A stretch of 10,783 nucleotides of DNA, taken from positions 1 to 10,783 of the forward strand of contig CALXON010000071.1 in assembly GCA_944389985.1 (NCBI GenBank), in the 5' to 3' direction. This document shows positions 1 to 7,050 of the stretch, in pieces. This stretch comes from an uncultured Spirochaetaceae bacterium (GTDB lineage: Bacteria > Spirochaetota > Spirochaetia > Sphaerochaetales > Sphaerochaetaceae). The position numbers and the translations under genes are program-made. Numbering within the stretch: position 1 is the first letter of the stretch; every line of letters begins with the position of its first letter. Under the pieces are notes generated by a model. That model saw nothing but the letters and a program-made list of their open reading frames with translations, searched no databases and was not told the DNA's origin.

Positions 1-2
1 TC

Positions 3-989
3 AATGCGACAAAGCAGGAGCGCAAGAAGTTCCAGCTTGCGGTCATAAGACAGCGCAAGGAGGACAAGTGGGCCCAGATCATCAAGGCAGTCTGTCAGGC
101 TGTGATCTCAGCAGAGCTTCCTCTCACCGGCTTTGACATGACATTCAAGGGGCAGAGCGCATCTGCCGACAATCCATCTCTCACCGCAGCACTTGTATCC
201 GGACTGATATACGCCATGGATAAGGTATTCGGATTCAACATGAATGCCGACCAGCTTGTCCGTCTTGCTTTCGGCACGAACAGATACTCAGAGATCTATA
301 AGCTGAGACTCCGTGATCTTGTGACGATCTTCACCGCTGTCCCGGGGAAGATACTCTTCGCAGATCTTGAAAGCTATGATTTCGAGATGATCGACTATCC
401 GTTCGTGAAGGGAAGCGGTACAGGATCATTCTTCATTGACTGCAGGCTACCCGAGGGAGAGCTCTCCGAGGAGGTGGAATACTTCAGGGAGAACTGCAGT
501 GAGGCATCGAGAAGGATGAAGGATGTCCTTCCCAGAGGGGATAAGCTCCGTGCTCTCTCCGAGCGTGGCATAAGGCATCTTCATCTTCCGCTTCCTGAGG
601 AGCTGAAGAGGACGATCTCATTCGTTGTCGAGGATTCCGCATTCGCATCGAAGTCCATCGATTCGATAAAGAGCGGCAATGCGACGGCTCTGGGCAAGAT
701 CTTCACAGCGGAGCAGAGGAACATCTCTGAACTTGCGGAGCTCACCTCTCCCGAGGTTGACTGGCTTGTAAGGCGTGGAGCTGAGACTCAGGGGGTGAGA
801 GGCATCACCGAGATATCATTGGGGATATCCGGCACACTGATCGCTCTTATCGATGACGGGGCGGAGGAAGCGTACAGGAAGCAGCTCGAGGAGTATGAGC
901 GCATATTCGGTTTCCATCCTGTGATGAGGGAATTCGTCCCGTCTGGAAGCATCAAGGTCTTGTCGAAGGATGAATATACTACTCTCTAA
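3..989 (+). CDS. Galactokinase-like GHMP-superfamily protein, 5'-truncated by the window
   Basis: The frame is open from the first bases of the window, so the true start lies upstream and only the last 328 codons are visible. The first ATG inside (base 102) is not the start, because family-like sequence precedes it (W-A-Q-I-I-K-A-V then L-T-G-F-D-M-T-F). The layout follows galactokinase: a GFDM strand, the region where the phosphate-binding loop belongs (about bases 150-190), a possible catalytic-Asp position (GAT at 315-317), a 'SELAELTSPEVDWLVRR' helix typical of the C-terminal half, and an 'RKQLEEYERIFGFHP' tail. The two glycine/serine nucleotide motifs do not match: GLSSSA is replaced by SASADNPS, and the GGFGG-like loop by SLGISG (bases 801-833). 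It may therefore be a non-catalytic or altered paralogue. Its end overlaps surE by 20 bases, implying co-translation. The fold assignment is fairly sure; enzymatic activity is doubtful. Confidence 0.72.
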   Translation, partial: NATKQERKKFQLAVIRQRKEDKWAQIIKAVCQAVISAELPLTGFDMTFKGQSASADNPSLTAALVSGLIYAMDKVFGFNMNADQLVRLAFGTNRYSEIYKLRLRDLVTIFTAVPGKILFADLESYDFEMIDYPFVKGSGTGSFFIDCRLPEGELSEEVEYFRENCSEASRRMKDVLPRGDKLRALSERGIRHLHLPLPEELKRTISFVVEDSAFASKSIDSIKSGNATALGKIFTAEQRNISELAELTSPEVDWLVRRGAETQGVRGITEISLGISGTLIALIDDGAEEAYRKQLEEYERIFGFHPVMREFVPSGSIKVLSKDEYTTL

Positions 990-1704
990 TGATGACGGCT
1001 ATTCTGCCGATGGAATCTGCATTCTTGAGCAGGTGCTCCTTGAAGGCGGACATCATATTGCGGTCGCGGCTCCTGACGGGGAGCAGAGCGGAAGATCCCA
1101 TGCCATAACGACATCCCGCCATGTGAAGGCCACTGAGTATTCTCCTGAGCATTTCCATTTCTCAGGAACACCTGCAGACTGCATCATATACAGCCATCGC
1201 TGCTCACTCTTTCCGGAGCTTCCGTCTCTCGTGATCTCCGGCATAAACCACGGGTACAATCTCTCGGGTGACATAATCTATTCCGGAACCTGTGCGGCAG
1301 CAAGGCAGGCCGCGCTCTATGGAGTTAAGGCGATAGCGGTCTCTGCCGAGAGTGGAGAATTCAGGCTTCTGGAGAAGGCTGCTCTCTTTGTCAGGGACAA
1401 CCTTCCTATTTTCATGGATGCCATCCCATCATACTCGTTCATGAACATAAACATTCCGGCATCCTTCAGCGGAAACTGGGAGAGAGCCTCCGTGGGATTC
1501 AGCTCCTATGAGGATGATATCGTGATCGTCTCGGAAAACGGTAATGAGAAGATACTCTCCATCTCCGGCTGTGAGATATCAAGAGGGGGAGGCGAGGGAG
1601 TGTATCCTGCGGACTCTGAGGTGTGTTCAAGAGGGAACGCATCCGTATCTGTCATCAGGTGCTTTCCCTCGATAGACACCGAAGGAATGGAGAATCTCTT
1701 CTGA
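970..1704 (+). CDS. surE: 5'/3'-nucleotidase SurE
   Basis: SurE is a metal-dependent phosphatase that removes phosphate from nucleoside 5'- and 3'-monophosphates in the cytoplasm. The 244-residue length is normal for the family. The N-terminus reads MNILLSNDDGYSADG, with the metal-binding Asp8-Asp9 pair. It is followed by APDGEQSGRSH, where Ser40 matches the conserved metal-ligand serine, then FSGTPADC, and then SGINHGYNLSGDIIYSGT (about residues 90-107), with Asn93 as the remaining metal ligand. The middle C-terminal half, with MNINIP at about residues 157-162, also fits. The start lies 20 bases inside the preceding gene. An AAGG directly abuts the ATG and another lies further upstream, so translation is probably coupled to the upstream gene. 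The stop overlaps the next start (TGATG). Identity is secure. Confidence 0.95.
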   Translation: MNILLSNDDGYSADGICILEQVLLEGGHHIAVAAPDGEQSGRSHAITTSRHVKATEYSPEHFHFSGTPADCIIYSHRCSLFPELPSLVISGINHGYNLSGDIIYSGTCAAARQAALYGVKAIAVSAESGEFRLLEKAALFVRDNLPIFMDAIPSYSFMNINIPASFSGNWERASVGFSSYEDDIVIVSENGNEKILSISGCEISRGGGEGVYPADSEVCSRGNASVSVIRCFPSIDTEGMENLF

Positions 1705-1991
1705 TGTGGGATGATATCTGCAGGAGATGCGCTCTCTGCTGTTATGAGCGGACTGTGACAGAGGATGCGGTGATCATAGACCTCACATCTCCATGCCGCT
1801 ATCTTGATACGGAGACAAAGCTCTGCACTGTCTATGATGAGAGACTGAAAAAGAATGGCAGATGCAACAGACTCACACCATTCCATGCGATGTTCTCATC
1901 AGCTCTTCCCCCAGCCTGTGCGTATGTATCATGGGCTGAACATCATGGTATACGCTTCAGAAAGGGGAAGGAGATGATACTTGAGGATTAA
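1704..1991 (+). CDS. YcgN/YkgJ-type cysteine-cluster protein (UPF0260-like)
   Basis: This is a 95-residue cytoplasmic protein with eight cysteines: C6, C9, C12, C13, C31, C41, C54 and C72. The opening W-D-D-I-C-x2-C-x2-CC cluster, followed by 'PCRYLDTETKLCTVYDER', 'GRCNRLTP' and 'LPPACAYVSWAEHHG', is the pattern of the YcgN (UPF0260) group. That group is annotated as binding zinc or an iron-sulphur centre, and its biochemical role is not established. I chose the ATG at 1704 because the conserved region begins there and it overlaps the surE stop as TGATG. A longer reading from 1623 would add residues that resemble nothing and lie inside surE. Its TAA lies in a TTAA shared with the convergent dehydrogenase gene. 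Confidence 0.82.
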   Translation: MWDDICRRCALCCYERTVTEDAVIIDLTSPCRYLDTETKLCTVYDERLKKNGRCNRLTPFHAMFSSALPPACAYVSWAEHHGIRFRKGKEMILED

Positions 1992-3121
1992 TTCCAGGGC
2001 CAGCTGTCATTGAGCGAGAATCTCGCTGAAAGCTCATCTATGACTTTCTGCAGTGATGGAGGAACCGGACAGCCGTATTTCATCCTGTATCCTCTTGCTT
2101 CCCACTCAGGTTCACCTGCTGTGTATATTCTCTCCTCTCCAGGGGCCTTGCGGCTCTCCCTGAGCTCTTCGAGTATTCTGGAGGCCATCTTCCTGAAGAG
2201 ATTTCTGCCGAGGAAGAACTCCGGATCTATGGCTATGAAGAAATGTCCCAGATGGTATGGCTTCAGATTGCCGTTCTCATCCTTGTCAGTAAGATCTTTC
2301 AGGAACTTCCCGTCCTGCAGTGCTGCCGAGAGTATCTCCACGACGGTGGCATAGCCATATCCTTTGTAGCCGGCTCCGTCCGTTCCTATCCCTCCCAGAG
2401 GAGCGAGGGCCGCTTTTCCGAGAGTGAGGTCTTTTAGAATTCCTTCTGTATCGGTTCTTGTGTTTCCGCTCTCATCTATGACCCACCCAGGTGGTATGTC
2501 CTTTCCGGCTCTGCCGTACACCTCTATCTTTCCTCTCTGGGATACCGATGTCGCGGCGTCGATTATGAACGGGAACGGATCGTCTGTAGGGATTCCTATT
2601 GTCAGAGGATTCGTTCCCAGCATGTTCTCCGTACCGAATGTAGGGGCGATGGAAGGGCGGGCATTGGTGCCTGTGATTCCGATCATCCCCTTGTCTGTCG
2701 CCATCGAGGCATAGTAACCGGCGATACCGTAGTGGCTGCTGTTCCTCACGACAGACATTCCCATGCCGTACTCTGCAGCTTTCCTGACCGCTGTCTCCAT
2801 TGCCCTGTATGCGGCAACATGGCCCATTCCGTCATGGGCATCGATGACACATGCGGTCTTTTCATCCCTGATGATCTCAAGCTCCGTGACAGGATTGAGT
2901 ATGCCTTTGTCTATCCTGTCGATGTATATGGGCTTCAGCCGTCCGATTCCATGGCTGTCTATGCCTCTCTTGTCCGATTCTATGAGGACATCAGAGATGA
3001 TGGATGCATCATTTTCCGGAACGCCGGATGCGACAAGACAGGCCTTCATGAAATTCTCGAGCTTGTCGAACGAGACGAATGCCGAGTCTCTGTACTTTTC
3101 AAGGAATTCCTTCTCTGTCAT
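1988..3121 (-). CDS. Ldh2 family malate/L-lactate-type dehydrogenase
   Basis: This is a 377-residue NAD(P)-dependent 2-hydroxyacid/2-oxoacid oxidoreductase of the Ldh2/MDH2 family, which has its own fold and is unrelated to classical LDH/MDH. The diagnostic stretches are all present: 'ESDKRGIDSHGIGRL' (about residues 48-62), 'SSHYGIAGYYA' with the probable catalytic His130, 'NARPSIAPTFGTENMLGTNPLTIGIP', 'DAATSVSQRGKIEVYGRAGKDIPPGW' and the glycine-rich 'GGIGTDGAGYKGYG'. There is no signal peptide, so it is cytoplasmic. Family members act on malate, lactate, ureidoglycolate, sulpholactate, diketogulonate or similar substrates; the sequence alone does not choose among them. A GAGGAG site lies just before the start. 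It follows the barrel-protein gene by 9 bases and is probably co-transcribed with it. Its stop overlaps the convergent cysteine-cluster gene. Confidence 0.9.
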   Translation of the reverse strand: MTEKEFLEKYRDSAFVSFDKLENFMKACLVASGVPENDASIISDVLIESDKRGIDSHGIGRLKPIYIDRIDKGILNPVTELEIIRDEKTACVIDAHDGMGHVAAYRAMETAVRKAAEYGMGMSVVRNSSHYGIAGYYASMATDKGMIGITGTNARPSIAPTFGTENMLGTNPLTIGIPTDDPFPFIIDAATSVSQRGKIEVYGRAGKDIPPGWVIDESGNTRTDTEGILKDLTLGKAALAPLGGIGTDGAGYKGYGYATVVEILSAALQDGKFLKDLTDKDENGNLKPYHLGHFFIAIDPEFFLGRNLFRKMASRILEELRESRKAPGEERIYTAGEPEWEARGYRMKYGCPVPPSLQKVIDELSARFSLNDSWPWN

Positions 3122-3130
3122 GGCTCCTCC

Positions 3131-3712
3131 TCAATATATTTCGTATCCGAGCGGTGGTGGTGTCAGCTGATCCCAGCTGTATCCCGGGAATCTCCATGCT
3201 ATTCCGATGTAACCGGTACCTGCAAAGAGGAAGTTACGGTTGCGGTCCAGATCATCAAACACAAGGAACTGAGGGTAGAGCGTGGTTCCGACTGTCACAC
3301 CTATCTGAGGGTATGAGCCATCGAAGTAGTATGTGAATGACGCATCGACTCCGACTCCGAATCCGAATGCCTCCTCCCAGGGACCCTCAAGTATGACGGA
3401 AGGCCCGACAGTGATGTTCAGCGTCATGTTCTCTGCCGGTCTTATCTCGAATCCGGGGCCTGCTATGAATCCGACAAAGAATCCCAGATAGTTGTCTGCG
3501 AAGTCGAATGCGACATCCTCATGGGTGCCAAGTCCGATTCCGAAATATCTTGAGAGATCACCGAGATACTGATAGGTGGAATTGAATCCTGCGATACCGG
3601 CTCCTCTTGTCGAGTAGCCTCCTGCGAAGCCCAGTGTGCCGAACTCTGTCGCTGCAGAGAGTGGCAGCATGATGCAGATTGTGAGTATGATGACAGCAGT
3701 TATCTTCTTCAT
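3131..3712 (-). CDS. Exported small outer-membrane beta-barrel-like protein
   Basis: This is a 193-residue hypothetical protein. I placed the start at the ATG complementary to 3710-3712. It gives MKKITAVIILTICIMLPLSAA, a clear Sec signal peptide with likely cleavage after residue 20 or 21, and it has an AGGAAG site just upstream. An ATG 13 codons earlier would put charged residues before the signal and lacks support. The mature part is rich in Gly and aromatic residues in alternating strands, such as 'LGFFVGFIAGPGFEI', 'AFGFGVGVDASFTYYF', 'QIGVTVGTTLYPQFLVF' and 'GTGYIGIAWRF'. This suggests an eight-strand-sized outer-membrane barrel, although the final PPPLGYEIY tail extends beyond the last strand. 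I do not recognise a named family. It heads an operon with the Ldh2 dehydrogenase. Confidence 0.72.
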   Translation of the reverse strand: MKKITAVIILTICIMLPLSAATEFGTLGFAGGYSTRGAGIAGFNSTYQYLGDLSRYFGIGLGTHEDVAFDFADNYLGFFVGFIAGPGFEIRPAENMTLNITVGPSVILEGPWEEAFGFGVGVDASFTYYFDGSYPQIGVTVGTTLYPQFLVFDDLDRNRNFLFAGTGYIGIAWRFPGYSWDQLTPPPLGYEIY

Positions 3713-3869
3713 TGTTCTTCCTCGTTCACAGTATACAACAGGAAAATGCATAAGGGGTTACGTTGTCATGGTGCGGATATACGGAAGGAGCTTTCATTGA
3801 AATGGTGAAATATGACAGTGTGTGTTCATTATTGATGCTGAATCATTATCTTTCTGTTAAAATGATAGC
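3713..3869. promoter_or_regulatory. Divergent intergenic region, barrel gene / AraC gene
   Basis: These 157 bases separate two divergent genes. On the minus strand, TATACT (complement of 3730-3735) is a plausible -10 for the barrel-protein operon and would give a leader of about 11 bases; I see no convincing -35. On the plus strand, TAAAAT (3858-3863) lies only six bases before the AraC start, and TTGATG at 3832-3837 is 20 bases upstream of it, longer than ideal. The octamer ATATGACA (3810-3817) also occurs in the operator-like inverted repeat upstream of the transporter (6900-6907). The promoter assignments are tentative. Confidence 0.35.
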
Positions 3870-4802
3870 ATGTTTGAGAACGTTAAGGCTCTGTCGTACC
3901 GCAACAACGTGGAGATAAACCATGTGGATGATCCGTATTATATCGAGATCAGTGCGACATCCCGTGTGAAGACCTCAAGCATGGAGTTCCAGCATTTCCA
4001 TAATCATTACGAGATATACTGCCTGCTCGACGGTTCTGCAGGTGTCATCATCGAAGGTCAGTACTACATAATCTATGAAGGTGATATCGTCGTGGAGAGG
4101 CCCGGAAGACTTCATAAGGGACTCTATTTCGAAGAGGAGTCTGTCAGGAGAATACTCCTTTCTGTGAGTCTGCCTAAGTCTCTGCTTCTCTCTCCTGAGG
4201 TCGAGAGGAATCTTCTCTCTCCGTTCAATGCGGAGGTGCCGATCTTCAGATTCAGAAGGGAGAAGAGCGAGAAACTCATCTCATTGCTTGTGGAGTGCCT
4301 GCAGGAGAGGGACAACGTAGGTAAGGCCAGTGTCTCCGAGTTCTATCTGCAGGGAAAGGTCATGGAGTTTCTGTACATGTTCTCCAAAGCCATCCGGACG
4401 GAGGAGAACAGTTATGTCAATCTTGAATTCGATAAGATAACGAGCAAGGTCTATTCCGTATCGAACTATATCCACAAACATTACAATGAGAATCTGTCCC
4501 TTGAGCTTCTTGCCGACAAGTTCTATGTCTCAAGCTTCTATCTCTCAAGGCGTTTCAAGGAGATATCCGGATACAGCATAGTCCAGTTCATACAGCAGAC
4601 GAGGGTGAAGAACGCTCAGGAACGGCTGATGAACAGTGATGAGAGCATTCAGGAGATCTGTGATGAATGCGGCTTCTCATCGTTCTCCCAGTTCAGCAGG
4701 ATATTCCGGAAGATATGCGGGATGACACCCCGTGAGTACAGACAGAAGCATCAGGATGGTTTCGAACCTGATCCTGATGCCCTGGTCAATCATGGAAGTT
4801 AA
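3870..4802 (+). CDS. AraC-family transcriptional regulator
   Basis: This is a 310-residue one-component regulator. The N-terminal half is a cupin-like sensor domain with 'HFHNHYEIYCLLDG' (residues 42-55) and 'GQYYIIYEGDIVVERPGRLHKG' after it, the usual ligand-binding barrel of sugar-responsive AraC proteins. The C-terminal domain (about 196-293) carries two helix-turn-helix units, 'NLSLELLADKFYVSSFYLSRRFKEISG' and 'SIQEICDECGFSSFSQFSRIFRKICGMTPREYR'. The second is the near-universal AraC signature. No Shine-Dalgarno sequence precedes the ATG, and a -10-like TAAAAT lies six bases upstream, so the mRNA may be leaderless. It sits beside a GH28-like enzyme and a sugar importer and most likely controls them, plausibly as an oligosaccharide-responsive activator. 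Its stop shares a TTAA with the enzyme gene. Confidence 0.92.
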   Translation: MFENVKALSYRNNVEINHVDDPYYIEISATSRVKTSSMEFQHFHNHYEIYCLLDGSAGVIIEGQYYIIYEGDIVVERPGRLHKGLYFEEESVRRILLSVSLPKSLLLSPEVERNLLSPFNAEVPIFRFRREKSEKLISLLVECLQERDNVGKASVSEFYLQGKVMEFLYMFSKAIRTEENSYVNLEFDKITSKVYSVSNYIHKHYNENLSLELLADKFYVSSFYLSRRFKEISGYSIVQFIQQTRVKNAQERLMNSDESIQEICDECGFSSFSQFSRIFRKICGMTPREYRQKHQDGFEPDPDALVNHGS

Positions 4803-6808
4803 TCTGCTTTCTCCCTTACGATGCACTCTCTCGTATTCATGCTGCGAGGTATGACAGACACATTCTCAAGTACCGTGTTCTCCGCATGGCGGACATAGAA
4901 ACCGTATGCCGGCACATCTCCGAATGAGTTGGACTCCGGATAGGCCCTGATGCTCTCGCTGACCTTCTCCCTGATGTCCAGAACCTCCGGAAGATCATTG
5001 TAGCGGGCCCTGTAGTTCCTTATCGTGATGTCCTTGACCTTCCTCTCTGTCGTCTTTCCATTCTCTGTGACCTCGAAGCCGGTTATTATGCAGGGAACAT
5101 CCTCTCCCTCGACTGTGACGTTCTCGATCAGGATATTGCTGATCTGTCCGCCGTAATAACGCTTCTTCTTCGCTTCCTCATTCTCGAAGCCGTCGCAGTT
5201 GCGCATGTTCTGGCAGATGAAGATAGGACAACAGACTCTCTTCATCTCTATGTTCCTCAACGTGATGTCCTTTACATTACCGCCGTCGGCACATTCTATC
5301 GATATTCCTGAGACAGCTCCGGGGTAGATGTCCGGAAGCATGAACGTGCAGTTCTCAACCACGACATCCTCGATGTCATGATAGGTGCCTGTACCGATCT
5401 TGAATGCGTTCATGACAGTAAGCACCGTACAGTCGCTGATGCGGACATGACGTGTCGGGCCCATCTCCCTGCTGACACCTGTTGCGTGGAGTCCGTCATG
5501 TTCCGGCTTGTTCGGAGCCTTCATGCAGAGTCCGTCATCGGCACATGAGACGAAACAGTGGCTGATCTCCACATCGGTACAGCTTGTCACATCTATTCCA
5601 TCAGTGTTCGCGACATGTCTGTTGTCATTAACGACGACATCATGGACTCTGATGCTGCTGCTGTGCTCGAGATTGATGGACCACTCGAAAGCACCTTCGA
5701 CGATGATGTTCTCGAGAAGGATATTGCGGCTTCCTCTGATCCATACATTGTTCATCGGCCTCGGAATCGGCGGCAGATTCTCGCTGTAGCTGTCGATCGC
5801 ATATCTTATGCGGCGTCTGTATGCGTATCTGATGGAGTCGGTGGGGTAGCCCATCGAATCGTAATACTCAGGTGGGAGCTTGATGTACTCCAGCGGATCG
5901 AGAAGCGGACGCTTCTTGGGCGGGTACACAAAGTACTCACCGTTGCAGATGATCTTTCCGCCTCCTCTGATGGTCACGTTCTCCGCATCTATGCATCCGA
6001 CAAACATGTTCCTGAATCTTGTCAGATCCTTCGAGGCACAGACGGCACTGTCGATAGAGATGAAGAGTGTGGTGTTGGAAGGTATCTCAAGAGTTCCTGT
6101 TGTGTAATAACCACCCGTCACGAGTACCGTTCCGCCTCCATTGTCTCTTGCCGCATCAAAAGCAGCCTGGAATGCCGGTGTTGATACGACACCTGTGTCA
6201 TTCACCGCTCCGAAATCACGGACATCGAACACATCTGCTCCTGTCGGGATTGTCTCCGGATGGATGTACTGGGAGAACGGAAGCGGCTTGTAGTAGTCAC
6301 CATCATATACGACACCGAACTCCGGATATGTTATCCTGTCGCGGAGGTATGGGAGGAAGTTCCTGCCATCTGCCGTGAGGTGGACGATGATGCTGTCATC
6401 CATTGAGCTGAAGAGGTATGAGTACCCTGTCTTCTCCCAGCTGACAGCTGCAATACGCTCTATTGCCGCGCCTTCTCCTGCTATCCTTGCCTCATCAAGA
6501 CATACCTCTGCGCCATCGGAGAGGACCAGGCCGTCACCGATTGTCAGGTGCCTTGTCTTCCCGTCCCTTCCTCTGATTTCAGTTTCCGTGCCTGCTGGTG
6601 AGAAACTGCCGGAAGGGAAGCTGTCATCATGCCAGTAGATCATATCCTCAGTAGAGAGGGCTTTCACACAGCGTCCTTCTGCTGTGGTCATCTCATATTC
6701 GATATAGACTTTCTCTTCGTCTGCTGCCGCTTTCAGGATGCTGTATGCCGCATCTTCCTGCTTCTTCAGCACGAATGGTGCATTGAAGCCGGGATATGTT
6801 GTTTTCAT
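4799..6808 (-). CDS. GH28-like (polygalacturonase-fold) beta-helix glycosidase
   Basis: This is a 669-residue protein with no signal peptide, so it is probably cytoplasmic. Residues about 1-190 form an extra N-terminal domain I do not recognise. From about residue 194, 'VFDVRDFGAVNDTGVVSTPAFQAAFDAARDNGGGTVLVTGGYYTTGTL' opens a right-handed parallel beta-helix, and repeated strands such as 'ILLENIIVEGAFEWSINLEHSSSIRVHDVVV' continue it. The GH28 motifs NTD (401-403) and ADD (423-425) are present, supplying three catalytic-type aspartates. The usual GHG appears to be replaced by VMN (about 465-467), and RIK is not evident, so this is a divergent subfamily. It probably cleaves pectin-like or other uronic/glycosidic oligosaccharides. 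AGGAGG precedes two consecutive ATGs; I chose the second (6 bases of spacing), and the first adds one residue. It is divergent from the importer operon. Confidence 0.82.
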   Translation of the reverse strand: MKTTYPGFNAPFVLKKQEDAAYSILKAAADEEKVYIEYEMTTAEGRCVKALSTEDMIYWHDDSFPSGSFSPAGTETEIRGRDGKTRHLTIGDGLVLSDGAEVCLDEARIAGEGAAIERIAAVSWEKTGYSYLFSSMDDSIIVHLTADGRNFLPYLRDRITYPEFGVVYDGDYYKPLPFSQYIHPETIPTGADVFDVRDFGAVNDTGVVSTPAFQAAFDAARDNGGGTVLVTGGYYTTGTLEIPSNTTLFISIDSAVCASKDLTRFRNMFVGCIDAENVTIRGGGKIICNGEYFVYPPKKRPLLDPLEYIKLPPEYYDSMGYPTDSIRYAYRRRIRYAIDSYSENLPPIPRPMNNVWIRGSRNILLENIIVEGAFEWSINLEHSSSIRVHDVVVNDNRHVANTDGIDVTSCTDVEISHCFVSCADDGLCMKAPNKPEHDGLHATGVSREMGPTRHVRISDCTVLTVMNAFKIGTGTYHDIEDVVVENCTFMLPDIYPGAVSGISIECADGGNVKDITLRNIEMKRVCCPIFICQNMRNCDGFENEEAKKKRYYGGQISNILIENVTVEGEDVPCIITGFEVTENGKTTERKVKDITIRNYRARYNDLPEVLDIREKVSESIRAYPESNSFGDVPAYGFYVRHAENTVLENVSVIPRSMNTRECIVREKAD

Positions 6809-6870
6809 CATTGCCCTCCTCTGGGTATATATGAATCTTGCGGAGCAATACTTCATTTGTCAACCAAAAT

Positions 6871-6889
6871 GTAGCAAGAAATGCAATAA
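6871..6889 (+). repeat. 19-bp direct repeat, copy 1 (candidate AraC operator)
   Basis: The 19-mer GTAGCAAGAAATGCAATAA occurs here and again, exactly, at 7018-7036, with starts 147 bp apart. Its core TAGCA-N7-CAATA has the same size and outer bases as the E. coli AraC half-site pattern TAGCA-N7-CCATA, as I remember it. This copy is proximal to the GH28-like gene. A regulator-binding role is inferred. Confidence 0.6.
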
Positions 6890-6899
6890 TTTTATTTTT

Positions 6900-6932
6900 A
6901 TATGACAAATATTTATTATTTTCTTGTCATAT
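6900..6932. repeat. Inverted repeat, 9-bp arms
   Basis: ATATGACAA (6900-6908) is the exact reverse complement of TTGTCATAT (6924-6932), with 15 bases between. The arms share TGACAA with other places in this intergenic region, and ATATGACA also occurs upstream of the AraC gene. A protein-binding site is more likely than a terminator, because the stem is AT-rich and no gene ends here. Confidence 0.5.
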
Positions 6933-7017
6933 ACTACACTTGTTAAGGTGTATCTGAGGGGATTTTGCCTGTTATTGGTGTGCAAAGTCGTATGAATACA
7001 GGCAGAAGTTGAGTATC

Positions 7018-7036
7018 GTAGCAAGAAATGCAATAA
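7018..7036 (+). repeat. 19-bp direct repeat, copy 2 (candidate AraC operator)
   Basis: This is the exact second copy of the 19-mer at 6871-6889, in the same orientation and on the importer side of the region. It partly overlaps the candidate -10 TAAAAT (7034-7039). A partial third match, TTGCAAGA, begins 41 bases further on at 7060. Same-orientation asymmetric sites fit the binding habit of AraC-family proteins, and the 147-bp spacing is close to 14 helical turns, which would allow looping. Confidence 0.6.
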
Positions 7037-7050
7037 AATGATGGATAACT

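Noticed and set aside
1623..1703. Upstream start for the cysteine-cluster gene
   Set aside because: The extra 27 residues lie entirely within surE and resemble nothing; the TGATG-coupled ATG at 1704 starts exactly at the conserved region.
2732..3316. 194-codon plus-strand frame across the dehydrogenase and barrel genes
   Set aside because: It spans two real minus-strand genes, has no ribosome site, and its protein resembles no family.
5558..6184. 208-codon open frame on the plus strand inside the GH28-like gene
   Set aside because: It is antisense to a clear beta-helix enzyme, has no recognisable domain, and is the kind of long shadow frame expected at this composition.
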